This document shows positions 54,410-64,000 of a stretch of DNA of 64,000 nt, piece after piece. Made by a program: the position numbers and the translations under genes. The notes under the pieces were generated by a model. It ran no database searches, had not been told where the DNA came from, and saw nothing but the letters and a program-made list of their open reading frames with translations. The stretch lies in NCBI GenBank assembly GCA_024703915.1, contig CP087969.1, positions 3,596,001 to 3,660,000 of the forward strand, read 5' to 3'. Source of the stretch: Massilia sp. H-1 (GTDB lineage Bacteria; Pseudomonadota; Gammaproteobacteria; Burkholderiales; Burkholderiaceae_D). Every line of letters starts with the position of its first letter. The stretch's first letter is position 1.

Positions 54410-55838
54410 ATGCTCGCACTCTCCCAGACCATCTTCAAAGCCTATGACATTCGCGGCGTGATCGGCAAAACGCTCGACAGCCAAGCGTCGCCCGCAAGAT
54501 CGGCCAGGCCTTCGGCCGCGCCGTGCTGGCCAAGGGCGAGAAAACGGTGGTGATCGGCCGCGACGGCCGCCTGTCCGGACCGGAGCTGGCCGCCGCGCTG
54601 GCCGCGGGCTTGCAGGATGCTTAGGCGCCGACGTGATCGATCTGGGCGTGGTCGCCACGCCGATGGTCTACTACGGCACCCACGTGCTCGGCGCCACGTC
54701 GGGCATCATGGTCACCGGCAGCCACAATCCGCCCGATTACAACGGTTTCAAGATGGTGCTGGTAGGCAGAAGCGATCCATGGCGAGACCATCCAGGCCCT
54801 GTACCGCGACATCGGCGCGCATGACGGCGCTACGGCGTCCGTTACGGCGTCCGCTACGGCGTCCGCTACGGCGTCCGCTACCGGCAGCTACCGCACCCAC
54901 GACATCCGCGCCCAGTACCTCGAGCGCATCATCGGCGACGTCAAGGTGGCGCGCCCGATGAAGATCGCCGTCGATTGCGGCAACGGCGTGGCTAAGCGCT
55001 TTCGCGGGCGACCTGTATCGCGGCATGGGACTGGAAGTGATCGAGCTGTTCTGCGAAGTCGACGGCACCTTCCCGAACCACCACCCGGATCCGGCCCACC
55101 CGGAAAACCTGCAGGACCTGATCGCCTGCCTGGAAGGAGACGGACGCCGAAATCGGCATCGCCTTCGACGGCGACGGCGACCGCCTGGGCGTGGTCACCA
55201 AGGACGGCCAGATCATCTATCCGGACCGCCAGATGATGCTGTTCGCCGCCGATGTCCTGTCGCGCAACCCGGGCGCCGAGATCCTGTACGACGTCAAATG
55301 CACGCGCCACCTGGCGCCCTACATCATAGCCAGCCACGGCGGCCGTCCTCTGATGTGGAAGACCGGCCATTCGCTGGTCAAGGCCAAGCTGCGCGAAACC
55401 GGCTCCCCGCTGGGCGGCGAAATGAGCGGCCATATCTTCTTCAAGGACCGCTGGTACGGTTTCGACGACGGCCTGTATTCGGGCGCGCGCCTGCTCGAAC
55501 TGCTCACCCGCGTGGCCGATCCTTCCAGCCTGCTCAACGCCTTGCCGCAATCGGACAGCACGCCCGAACTGCACCTGCATTTGCTAGAGGGCGAGAACGT
55601 GGCCCTGATCGACAGCCTGCGCCGCAATGCGACTTTCCCCGGCGCCGAACGGATCATCGACATCGACGGCCTGCGGGTCGAGTACGCGGACGGCTTCGGC
55701 CTGGCCCGTTCCTCGAACACGACGCCGGTGGTGGTGATGCGCTTCGAGGCGGAAACGCCGCAGGCGCTGGCGCGCATCCAGAGCGAATTCAAGCGCGTGA
55801 TCACGGCCGCCAAGCCTGGCGCTGAACTGCCTTTCTAA
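54410..55838 (+). CDS. algC: Phosphomannomutase/phosphoglucomutase
   Basis: Alpha-D-phosphohexomutase supplying mannose-1-P or glucose-1-P for LPS and exopolysaccharide. IFKAYDIRGVIGKTLDS starts it. The catalytic phosphoserine loop is GIMVTGSHNPPDYNGFK, the metal loop FDGDGDRLGV, the sugar loop GGEMSGH and the phosphate loop RSSNTTP. Frameshifts occur near 54480, 54619 (GCTTAGGC), 54765, 54990 (GCTAAGC) and 55137. Oddly, a (TASA)n insertion encoded by a 12-bp tandem array sits at about residue 140 (54829-54888), between the first two domains. The gene precedes waaC and waaA. Confidence 0.92.
54829..54888. repeat. 12-bp tandem array, unit GCTACGGCGTCC
   Basis: Four full units (54829-54876; the second is GTTACGGCGTCC), then GCTACCGGCAGC. 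In frame it encodes repeated Thr-Ala-Ser-Ala. The unit, the order of variants and the closing unit closely match the array at 11108-11191 inside an unrelated gene. Confidence 0.87.
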
Positions 55839-55851
55839 GCACGGACGCCAC

Positions 55852-56839
55852 GTGAGCCTGAACATCCTCCTGGTACGGGTTTCGTCGCTCGGCGACGTGC
55901 TGCACAATCTGCCGATGGTGGCCGACATCCTGCGCAAGCATCCGGACGCCAACATCGACTGGGTGGTGGAGGAGGGCTATGTGAGCCTGGTGCGCCTCAA
56001 TCCGCATGTGCGGAAAATCATCCCGTGGGGCTTGCGCCGCTGGCGCAAGAGCCTGGGCAAAAAGAAACCCGGGCCGAGATCAAGGCCTTTTTCCGCACCC
56101 TGCGCGAGCAGGAATACGACTACGTGTTCGACACCCAGGGCTTGCTCAAGACCGGCATCATCATGGGCGCGGCCCGGATCAAACGGGGCGGCGCCAAGGT
56201 CGGCCTGGCCAACGGCAGCGAAGGTTCCGGCTACGAAGGCATCTCGCGCATCTTCCACACCAAGAGCATTCCGCTCGATCCGCGCACCCACGCGGTCGCG
56301 CGCGGGCGCATGGTGGCCGCCGCGGCGCTCGGCTACAGCGCCGACAGCGCGCCCGACTTCGGCCTGCCCGGCCCCGATACCGCCAATCTGCCCGACTGGA
56401 TGCTTAGGCCGAGCCTTACGCCGTGTTCTTCCACGGGACCGCGCGCGACGCCAAGAAGTGGGCGCCCGCCAACTGGATCGCCACCGGCCACGCATTGGCG
56501 CCGATGCCGGTGCTGCTGGCCTGGGGCTCGCCCGGCGAAAAAGCCGAAGCCGAAACGCTGGCCGCCAGCCTGCCCAATGCGCGCGTGCTGCCCAAGCTGT
56601 CGATGGACCAGGCGGTCAGCCTGGCGCGCAATGCGGCGATCGCGATCGGGGTCGACACCGGCCTGACCCACATCGCCGCCGCCTTCGTCCGCCCGACCGT
56701 GGAGCTGTACTGCGATTCGCCCAAGTGGAAAACCGAGGGCAACTGGTCGCCCCGCATCATCAACCTTGGCGACAAGGGCGCGCCGCCGTCGGCGGCCGAG
56801 GCGATTGCCGCGGCCCGGACTTTGTTGGGCCAGGCCTGA
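55852..56839 (+). CDS. waaC: Lipopolysaccharide heptosyltransferase I
   Basis: Adds the first heptose to Kdo2-lipid A. NILLVRVSSLGDVLHNLPMV begins the GT9 fold. YDYVFDTQGLLKTGII, FFHGTARDAKKW and AIAIGVDTGLTHIAAAF are family motifs for ADP-heptose binding. GTG start at 55852. Frameshifts lie near 56065 and at 56402-56409, where GCTTAGGC replaces GCCGGC in DWMPAEPYAV. About 328 residues. The stop overlaps the waaA start (TGATG). Confidence 0.92.
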
Positions 56840-58101
56840 TGCGCCATTTCTATACCTTCATGTGGTGCCTGGCGTTGCCGCTGGTGCTGGCACGCCTGTG
56901 GTGGCGCGGCCGCAAGGAGCCCGGCTACCGCCAGCACTGGGCCGAGCGCCTGGGCGTGTATGGAAAACGCAGCGATGGCTGGCACACGCTGTGGGTGCAC
57001 GCCGTCTCGGTGGGCGAGACGCGCGCCGCCGAACCGCTGATCGACGCCCTCATGCTGGCTTATCCGGACAGCCGCATCGTCCTGACCCACATGACGCCGA
57101 CCGGACGCGCCACCGGCAAGACCTTGTTCGCCAAGCACGGCGAGCGCCTGGTGCAGTCTTATCTGCCCTACGATATTCCCTTCATGGTGCGCTGCTTCAT
57201 CCGCCACTACGGTCCCTCCATCTGCATCCTGATGGAGACCGAGGTGTGGCCGAACCTGATCGCCGCCTGCGGCAGCGCGGTGCCGGTGGCGCTGGTCAAC
57301 GCGCGCCTGTCGGAGCGTTCCGCTCAAACGGGGGCAGCGCTTCGGCGCCCTCATGACCGACGCCGCCCAGGCGCTGGCGCTGGTGGCCGCCCAGACCGAC
57401 GCCGACGCGGCGCGCGTGCGCTCGCTGGGCGCGCCCCGGGTCGAAGTCACCGGCTCCATCAAGTTCGACGTGGTGGTGCCCGAAGCGGCGCTGGCCACCG
57501 GCGCCTGGCTGCGCGAACGCATCGGCGCGCGCCAGGTCGTGCTGTGCGCCAGTACCCGCGAAGGCGAGGAAACCCTGATCCTCGATGCCTGGAAGAGCGC
57601 CGCCTTGCCCGGCAATCCGCTGCTCCTGATCGTGCCGCGCCACCCGCAGCGCTTCGATGAAGTGGCCGCCATGGCCAGCACGCGCGGCCTGTCGCTGCAG
57701 CGCCGCTCCGCGCTGGGCGACACGGACGTGGTGAGCCGGGTCCTGCTGGGCGACTCGATGGGAGAAATGTTTGCCTACTACGCCGCCTGCGACCTCGCTT
57801 TCGTGGGTGGCAGCCTGCTGCCGCTGGGCGGGCAGAACCTGATCGAAGCGTGCGCGCTGGGCAAACCGGTGCTGATCGGCCCCCACACCTTCAATTTTGC
57901 GCTGGTGACCGAGGAGGCGATCGCCATGCTTGCGCCGCCCTGTGCATTGCCGATGCGACCGAACTGGTATCGAAAGCCGGTGAATTGTTGGTAAATAACA
58001 GCACCCGCGCGGCCATGGGCGAGCGGGCGACGGCGTTTGCCAATCATCACCGCAGGGCGACCGCGCGCACAGTTGGTTTGCTACGACACATAATTCACTA
58101 G
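56839..58101 (+). CDS. waaA: 3-deoxy-D-manno-octulosonic acid transferase
   Basis: Kdo transferase acting on lipid A precursor. The N-terminal membrane anchor MRHFYTFMWCLALPLVLARL is followed by YRQHWAERLGVYG, HAVSVGETRAAEPL, ILMETEVWPNLI (catalytic glutamate region) and LVNARLSERSA. CASTREGEE and FVGGSLLPLGGQNLIEACAL mark the donor-binding half. Frameshifts are near 57335 and 57930. About 420 residues. With waaC and the nearby gmhB it covers inner-core assembly. Confidence 0.93.
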
Positions 58102-58141
58102 CGACTGGTACCATGTCTCCACAATAAAACCGGGGATTGTC

Positions 58142-58685
58142 ATGTCGTGGTTCAATCATCGTTCGCAGCCTGGTGGCGGGACACCCATGCCGGCAGGGCC
58201 CCTGCTGCGCGAGACCGTGGCGCCGGTTCCCGTCAGCCGCCGCAGCAGAGCCTGCGCCGCCCGGCAACCGGGCGCCAGCGCCGCAAAATGAACTTCACTT
58301 CTCGGTCCAGTACGGACTGCCCGAATACCTCAGCTTCATGCGCCAGCACGCCGCCTGGCTGATCCGGCGGCGCCGGGTCGGCCGTGTCACCGGGCTATGG
58401 CTGCTTTCCAAGAGTACGTCGGCCGCCGCCATGCATTTCGTGGCCCAGGGCCGGGGGCGCCGCCTGTACGACTTCAGTATCGACGATCACGGCATCATCC
58501 GCGTGTGCGGCACCGGCGTCACGCTGGTGCCGTGGGCCGACGTGAGCGCGATCCGCCGCTATACGCGCGGCTATGTGGTCATGCTCAAGCGCGGTACTTT
58601 GCCGATTCCCTTCCGCTGTCTCAACAGCGCGCAGCTGGCCACGATGGAGCTGTTCATGGCCCGCGTCAAGGCGGCGCACCGCTAA
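58142..58685 (+). CDS. YcxB-like protein
   Basis: About 180 residues. After a low-complexity N-terminus (MSWFNHRSQPGGGTP) comes a short hydrophilic helix. The C-terminal YcxB-like beta domain follows, with FSIDDHGIIRVCGTGVTLVP, WADVSAIRRYTRGYVVML and LPIPFRCLNSAQLATMELF. In most YcxB proteins two membrane helices precede this domain; the LWLLSKSTSAAAMHFVAQ stretch here is only weakly hydrophobic. A frameshift near 58240 links the two parts. Function unknown. The convergent YgjP-like gene ends 15 bases away. Confidence 0.65.
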
Positions 58686-58700
58686 CCATGCGCGCGGCGC

Positions 58701-59629
58701 TCAGGGGAACAGCAGCGGCAGCTCCTGCGAGCGCTTGCGCAAGCCTTCCTTGGCGCCGTCGTAGTCCGGATAGACCGATTCCACGGTGGCCCAGAACGCG
58801 GGGCTGTGATTCATTTCGAGCAGGTGGGCCAGTTCGTGCGCGACCACGTAGTCGATCAGCGGCAGCGAGAAGTGGATCAGGCGCCAGTTCAGGCGGATAT
58901 TGCCTTCCACCGTGCACGAACCCCAGCGCGTGCTTAGGCCGAAGACAGCGCCAGCGAGGCATAGCGCACGCCGAGCCTGGCAGCGTACAGGTCCAGCCGT
59001 TCGGCGAACACGGTCGTGGCCTGGTCGCAGAACCACAGGCGCACGCGCTCGCGCAGCTGCCATTCGGCCAGGCCGGGCACCACACCCACATCGAGCACGC
59101 GCGAGGCGGCGTCGAACACGCAGCTGCTGCGCGCCGCTTCGTGCAGGCGCAAGGTGATGTTGGCGCCCATGAAGGGCAGCTGGGCGCCGTCCACCCATTC
59201 CACGGGCGGCGCTTCCTGGCGCTGGGCGCGGCGCTCGCCGCGTTCGCCCAGCTTGGCGAGGATCCAGCGCTGCTTGGCGCGGATGGCGTTGTCGATTTCA
59301 GCGAGGGTGATGCGCTTGGGGGCGGTCACGCGCAAGCCATTGTCGTCGATCATGAAGCCGATCGAGCGGCGGGTCGAGCGGCGCAATTCGAATTCCAGAC
59401 TGTGGGGGCCAAGCTGGATGCGGCGCAGCGGCGGCGCGTCGGGCGCGGCGGCGGCGTCGGGAGGCTGATCTTGGGTGGCGCGGGAGGCGCCTTGAACAAG
59501 GGCTGGGTCGGTGCCGGTCTGGCGGCCTAGCTCGATGGCGGCGAAAAAATCCTGAGCGAAGAGTTCGAGCTGCTGCCCGTCGAGCTTTTTGGGCGAGCCC
59601 GCGTCTTGCGGGGCCGACGCCCGAATCAA
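58701..59629 (-). CDS. YgjP-like M48-type metalloprotein (DUF45)
   Basis: Zinc-dependent hydrolase family with the motif VVAHELAHLLEMNHSPAFW (HELAH). Other family features are RRSIGFMIDDNGLRVTAPKR, IRAKQRWILAKL and STRWGSCTVEGNIRLNWRLI. It ends RKRSQELPLLFP. One frameshift at 58933-58940 (GCTTAGGC) separates the two halves. The start is uncertain: TTG at 59629 with GAGG 8 bases before it keeps the gene clear of plsC, whereas the open frame extends further upstream into plsC. About 308 residues. Related yeast Wss1-type proteins cut DNA-protein crosslinks; the bacterial role is unproven. Confidence 0.82.
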
Positions 59630-59643
59630 AGCCCCTACCTCGC

Positions 59644-60382
59644 TCAGCCAGCGCTGTAGACGTGGGGCGAAATGACGCGCATTTCTGACTCTATCCAATT
59701 TTCTACCTCTTGCATCATGCTGTCGGCGGTATGGCCATCCGGGGAAATCGGCTTGCCGATCGAGACCGTGATCACACCGGGGCGCTTCAAGAAGGAATTC
59801 TTTGGCCAGCACTCACCTGAATTATGCGCGATCGGGATGACAACCGTGTTGGTTTCTACCGCAAGACGTGTGCCGCCGCTTTTATATTTGCCTTTTTCGC
59901 CGACCGGAATGCGGGTCCCTTCCGGGAACATGATAATCCATTGTCCGTCGACGAGGCGACGTTTGCCGTGTTCGACCACATGCTTGAAGGCGTTCTTGCC
60001 CTGGCTGCGGTCGATCGGGATCATGCGCAGCAGGTACATGGCCCAGCCGAAGAAGGGGATATACAGAATCTCCTTCTTGAAAACGTAGACCAGCGGGCGC
60101 GTCAGGTTAGGCAGCAGGAAGATGGTTTCCCATGCCGACTGGTGCTTCGACAGGACGATGGTAAGCGTCCGGCAAATTCTCGTGACCCTTGAACTGGTAG
60201 TGAATGCCGCAAATGACCTTGGCGCACCAGATGATGAAGACGTTCCAGCGCGAGGTGACCCAGAAGCGCTTGTTGTACGGCAGCGGCGACGCGAAGAAGC
60301 AGACCGTGGCCCACACGATGGTGGCGACGATCATCACCAGCATGAAGGTCAGGGAGCGCAGGAAGAGGGCAAAGTTACGCAA
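59644..60382 (-). CDS. plsC: 1-acyl-sn-glycerol-3-phosphate acyltransferase
   Basis: Makes phosphatidic acid at the inner membrane. The N-terminal segment LTFMLVMIVATIVWATVCFF anchors it. The catalytic motif is in VLSKHQSAWET (H-x4-E variant), with IPIDRSQGKNAFKHV and the phosphate site MFPEGTRIPVG. One frameshift lies near 60162. About 246 residues ending ISPHVYSAG. It lies directly downstream of gmhB (21-base gap) and upstream of the YgjP-like gene. Confidence 0.92.
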
Positions 60383-60403
60383 GAAAGGTCTCCGAAATGC
60401 GGG

Positions 60404-60974
60404 TCAGACGGGAATGTGGGCGGAGGTGGACGCCGTTTTGAGCAGGGCATTGACCATCGCGGCCAGGTCCGGGAAGACCTGGGTGCCGGGCGGCAGGCCG
60501 CCGGTCTCGCGTGTCTTCTGGCCCTTGCCGGTCAGGACCAGGTAGGGCACGCAGCCGCTGATGAAGCTAGCCTGCAGGTCGCGCAGCGAGTCGCCCACGG
60601 TCGGCACGCCCTTCAGGCCGATCTTGAAGCGCTTGGAGATCTCTTCGAACATGCCGGGCTTGGGCTTGCGGCAGTCGCAATTGTCGATCGCCGCGTGCGG
60701 GCAGAAGAAGATCGCGTCGATCGTTGCACCCACCTGCTGCGCGCTGGCGTGCAGTTTCTGGTGGATGGCGTTGAGCGTGGTCATGTCGAACAGTTCGCGC
60801 GATGCCCGACTGGTTCGAGGCGATGACCACCCGGTAGCTCTACCTGGTTCAGGCGCGCGATCGCTTCCAGCGAGCCGGGAATCGGAATCCACTCGGTAGA
60901 AGCGACTTGATGAACGCTTCGGCAGAATCGTGGTTGATGACGCCGTCGCGGTCGAGGATGATCATCTTCATCAT
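60404..60974 (-). CDS. gmhB: D-glycero-beta-D-manno-heptose 1,7-bisphosphate 7-phosphatase
   Basis: HAD-family phosphatase of ADP-heptose synthesis. MKMIILDRDGVINHDSAEAF carries the nucleophile aspartates. VIASNQSGIA (restored), FFCPHAAIDNCDCRKPKPGM with its zinc-binding cysteines, and VGDSLRDLQA follow. Frameshifts lie near 60800-60840 and 60900. About 188 residues ending STSAHIPV. It lies 13 bases after the glyS stop. Its product feeds WaaC, encoded 4 kb away. Confidence 0.92.
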
Positions 60975-60987
60975 GCGGTGCCGCTCC

Positions 60988-63083
60988 TTATGCCGCCAGC
61001 TTGGAAATGTCGGCCACGCGGTTCATCATCGCGTGCAGCGACGACAGCAGCGCCAGGCGGTTGTTGCGCAGCGCGACATCGTCGGCCATGACCATCACGC
61101 CATTGAAGAAGGCGTCGACGTCGTCGCGCAGCTGGGCCAGCGTCTTGAGCGTGCCGGTGAAGTCGCGCGCGGCAAAGGCCGCGTCGACCTGCGGACGCAC
61201 GCGCGTGACGGCGGCGAACAGGGCTTTTTCTGCGTCTTCCTGCAGCAGCGCTTCGGACACGGCGCCAATCGTCACCTCGGTCTTTTTGAGGATGTTGGTG
61301 ATGCGCTTGTTGGCTGCGGCCAGCGAAGCCGATTCCGGCAGCGCGGCGAAGGCTTGCACCGCTTGCAGGCGTTCGACGATGTCGTGCAGGCGGTCCAGGT
61401 CCTCGACCAGCACCGCTTCGACTTCGTTCGGCGTGAAGCCGCGCTCGCGCAGGATGCCGCGCAGGCGGTCGATCATGAAGGCGCGCACGTCCTTGACCGG
61501 ATCGGTAAAGCCCGCGATGCCGGTGAAGTTCTTGTTAGGCCAGGGCCAGCAGGTCGGTGAGCGAGACGTCGATCCGCTTTTCGACCAGCATGCGCAGCAC
61601 GCCCAGCGCATGGCGGCGCAGCGCGAACGGATCTTTTCACCCGTCGGCTGCAGGCCGATGCCCCAGATGCCGACCAGGGTTTCGAGCTTGTCGGCCAGCG
61701 CCACCACGGTGCCGGTGTTGGTCGACGGCAGGCTGTCGCCTAAAAGCGCGGCTGATAGTGTTCGGTGGCGGTCAGCGCCACTTCGTTCGGTTCTCCGTCG
61801 TGACGCGCGTAGTAGGTGCCCATGATGCCTTGCAGCTCAGGGAATTCGCCCACCATGTCGGTCAGCAGGTCGGCCTTGGACAGCAGCGCGCCCCGTTCGG
61901 CCAGCGCCGCATCGAAGCCGAGGCTTGCTGCGATGTCGCGCGCGAGCGCCACCACGCGCTTGGAGCGCGCGGCCTGGGTGCCCAGCTTGTTGTGATAGAC
62001 GACGTTTTCCAGCAGCGGCAGGCGCGATTCGAGCGACTTTTTCTTGTCCTGCTCGAAGAAGAACTTGGCGTCCGACAGGCGCGGACGCACCACGCGTTCA
62101 TTGCCGCCGATGATGGCTGATGGGTCATCGGTGGCGATGTTCGAGACGATCAGGAAGCGCGAACGCAGCTTGCTTGGCGGCATCCGTCAGCGCGAAATAC
62201 TTTTGATTGGTCTGCATGGTCAGGATCAGGCATTCCTGCGGCACGGCCAAGAATTCTTCTTCGAAGTGGCACTCGTAGACGACCGGCCATTCGACCAGCG
62301 CGGTCACTTCGTCGAGCAGCGCTTCCGGCATCAGGACCTGGTCGGCACCGGCTTTTTCCAGCAGGGCGCTGCGGATTTTTTCCTTGCGCGCCTCGATGCT
62401 GGCAATGACCTTGCCCTCGGTTTCCGAGCGTGGCTGCGTAATGTTCGGCGTGCGGCACGCCCAGCGCGCCACCCTTGGTCAGGAAGCGGTGGCCCAGCGT
62501 CTTCTGTCCGGCCGTGAGGCCCAGCAGGGTCAAAGGAATGACTTGTTCGCCGTGCAGCGCGATCAGGCTGTGCGCAGGGCGCACGAACTGCACGGTTGTG
62601 CCGTCCGGACGCTGATAGCTCATCAGCTTGGGGATCGGCAGCTTGGCGGCCGATTCTTCCAGCGCCAGTTGCAGGCCCGCTTGCAGGGTGCTGCTTACCA
62701 CCACGTTACGGGTATAGAACAGGCTGTCGGCCTTGCCGTCGGCGGCGCGTTCCGAGCGCGGCGACGTCGATGTCGGCGATGCCCATGGCGGCCAACTTCT
62801 TGGCCAGCGGCGCGGTGGCCTTGCCGTCGGCGTCCAGCGCGACGCTCACCGGCAGCACCTTTTCACGCACCGATTTATCGGGCGAGACCGCGCGGACGCG
62901 GGTGATGGACACGGCCAGGCGGCGCGGCGTGGCGTAGGTGGTGGCGGCGCTGTCGGCGTCGAGCAGGTCGCGCGACTTGAGGCCATTGACGATGCTTAGG
63001 CTGCAGAAAGCGGCGCCCAGTTTGACCAGTGCCTTCGGCGGCAGTTCTTCGGTCAGCAATTCGACGAGTAGTGTGTGGTTCAT
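60988..63083 (-). CDS. glyS: Glycyl-tRNA synthetase beta subunit
   Basis: Non-catalytic, tRNA-binding subunit of the alpha2beta2 enzyme. It starts [84 protein letters not shown] and [17 protein letters not shown] are conserved. The C-terminus shows [20 protein letters not shown] and [18 protein letters not shown]. Frameshifts are near 62995 (GCTTAGGC), 62760, 62695, 62455, 62170, 61740, 61640 and 61530. About 698 residues. Confidence 0.95.
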
Positions 63084-63112
63084 GTTCTTATCTGTTCGGT
63101 CAGACGGACGCT

Positions 63113-64000
63113 TTAGGGGCCATCAGGGAAGCCCAGCTTTTCGCGCGAGTCGTAATAGGCTTGCGCGACCAGGCGCGACAAGGTGCGCACGCGGCCGATG
63201 TAGGCGGCGCGTTCAGGTCACGGAAATGGCGCCGCGCGCGTCGAGCATGTTGAAGCTGTGCGACGCCTTCATGATCTGTTCGTAGGCTAGAGCAGCGTGA
63301 GCTGCAGCTCGATCAGGCGCTTGGCTTCCGATTCGTGATTGGCAGAATTGCGCAAACAGCAGATCGGTGTTGGCGTGTTCGAAGTTGTAGGTCGATTGCT
63401 CGACTTCGTTCTGGTGATACACGTCGCCGTAAGAAAGACGCTTGGTGACCGGGACAGCTTACCGCGCCGTTCTCTTCCCACTCAGTCCACACCAGGTCGT
63501 ACACGTTCTCGACGCCCTGCAGGTACATGGCCAGGCGTTCGATGCCGTAAGTGATTTCGCCGAGCACCGGTTTGCAATCGAGACCGCCCACTTGCTGGAA
63601 GTAGGTGAATTGCGTCACTTCCATGCCGTTGAGCCAGACTTCCCAGCCCAGGCCCCAGGCGCCCAGGGTCGGGCTTTCCCAGTCGTCTTCGACGAAACGC
63701 ACGTCATTCTTTTGCAGGTCCAGGCCCAGCGCGGCCAGCGAGCCGAGGTAGAGGTCGAGGATGTTTTCCGGCGCTTAAGCTTGAGCACCACCTGGTACTG
63801 GTAGTAGTGCTGCAGGCGGTTCCGGGTTCTCGCCGTAGCGGCCATCCTTGGGACGGCGCGATGGCTGCACATAGGCCGCGCGCCAGGGTTCCGGGCCGAT
63901 TGCGCGCAGGAAGGTGCCGGTGTGGAAGGTGCTTAGGCGCCGACTTCCATGTCGTAGGGCTGGAGCAGGGCGCAACCCTGCTTGTCCCAGTAGGATTGCA
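63113..64000 (-). CDS. glyQ: Glycyl-tRNA synthetase alpha subunit (5' end beyond window)
   Basis: Catalytic subunit charging tRNA-Gly; the first residues (about ten) lie past 64000. Visible class II aaRS segments are [54 protein letters not shown] (restored), [39 protein letters not shown] and [16 protein letters not shown]. Frameshifts are near 63935, 63820, 63775, 63455, 63350, 63288 and 63218. It ends EKLGFPDGP, 30 bases before glyS. Order glyQ-glyS-gmhB-plsC is typical of betaproteobacteria. Confidence 0.94.

Overview
The window looks like a high-GC betaproteobacterial chromosome, most likely Oxalobacteraceae (Massilia/Duganella/Janthinobacterium-like). I infer this from the protein sequences, from gene orders such as pilS-pilR, nrdA-nrdB, aroQ-accB-accC-prmA-DUF3426 and pilG-H-I-J-L, and from GGGGTCAGACC palindromes. 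It is almost wholly core genome; no phage, insertion sequence, CRISPR array, rRNA or tRNA was found.

Read with caution: the sequence behaves like an unpolished long-read assembly. Most genes carry one or more frameshifts. Dozens lie at one recurrent word family (GCTTAAGC, GCTAAGC, GCTTAGC, GCTTAGGC, GCCTAGC) exactly where the conserved protein needs GCCGGC. I therefore give each gene as one feature across its frameshifts and do not call pseudogenes.

Layout. 0-1.7 kb: end of pilS, then pilR. 1.8-6.3 kb: nrdA-nrdB behind a promoter with two NrdR-like boxes. 6.3-7.6 kb: a gene-free, CGCG-rich stretch and a two-way terminator. 7.6-9.4 kb: histone H1-like repeat protein, yggT, yggU. 9.4-9.6 kb: two large palindromes. 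9.6-17.2 kb (minus strand): a PfkB-type kinase, DUF3426 protein, prmA, accC, accB, aroQ, a TlpA-like thioredoxin and a conserved hypothetical. 17.2-25.8 kb (plus): mpl, an esterase, ubiC, an RNase II family gene, a TonB-family gene, aroE, mtgA, a small membrane protein, corA. 25.9-28.9 kb (minus): a TonB-dependent receptor overlapping a membrane-anchored glutaredoxin, followed by two paralogous 56-residue secreted peptides with a C-x3-C-x9-C-x3-C pattern. 29.1-31.5 kb: hemL and thiD, divergent from a rubredoxin. 31.5-41.1 kb: the Chp/Pil chemosensory operon. 41.1-42.2 kb: a ParD-like regulator overlapping a methionine aminopeptidase. 42.2-49.2 kb: photolyase, algH-ruvX-pyrR-pyrB-pyrX-acyltransferase, apaH. 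49.3-58.7 kb: dTDP-rhamnose genes, a WbpL-like transferase, an H-NS-like protein, phosphomannomutase, waaC, waaA, a YcxB-like protein. 58.7-64 kb (minus): a YgjP-like metalloprotein, plsC, gmhB, glyS, glyQ.

The genes group into twitching motility control (PilS/PilR plus Chp), deoxynucleotide and pyrimidine supply, envelope and LPS building (rfbBACD, wbpL-like, algC-like, waaC/waaA/gmhB, plsC, mtgA, mpl) and nucleoid proteins (H1-like, H-NS-like). The least explained module is the receptor-glutaredoxin-Cys-peptide operon at 25.9-28.9 kb. The ParD-like/aminopeptidase pair and a shared 12-bp repeat array in two unrelated genes also merit attention.
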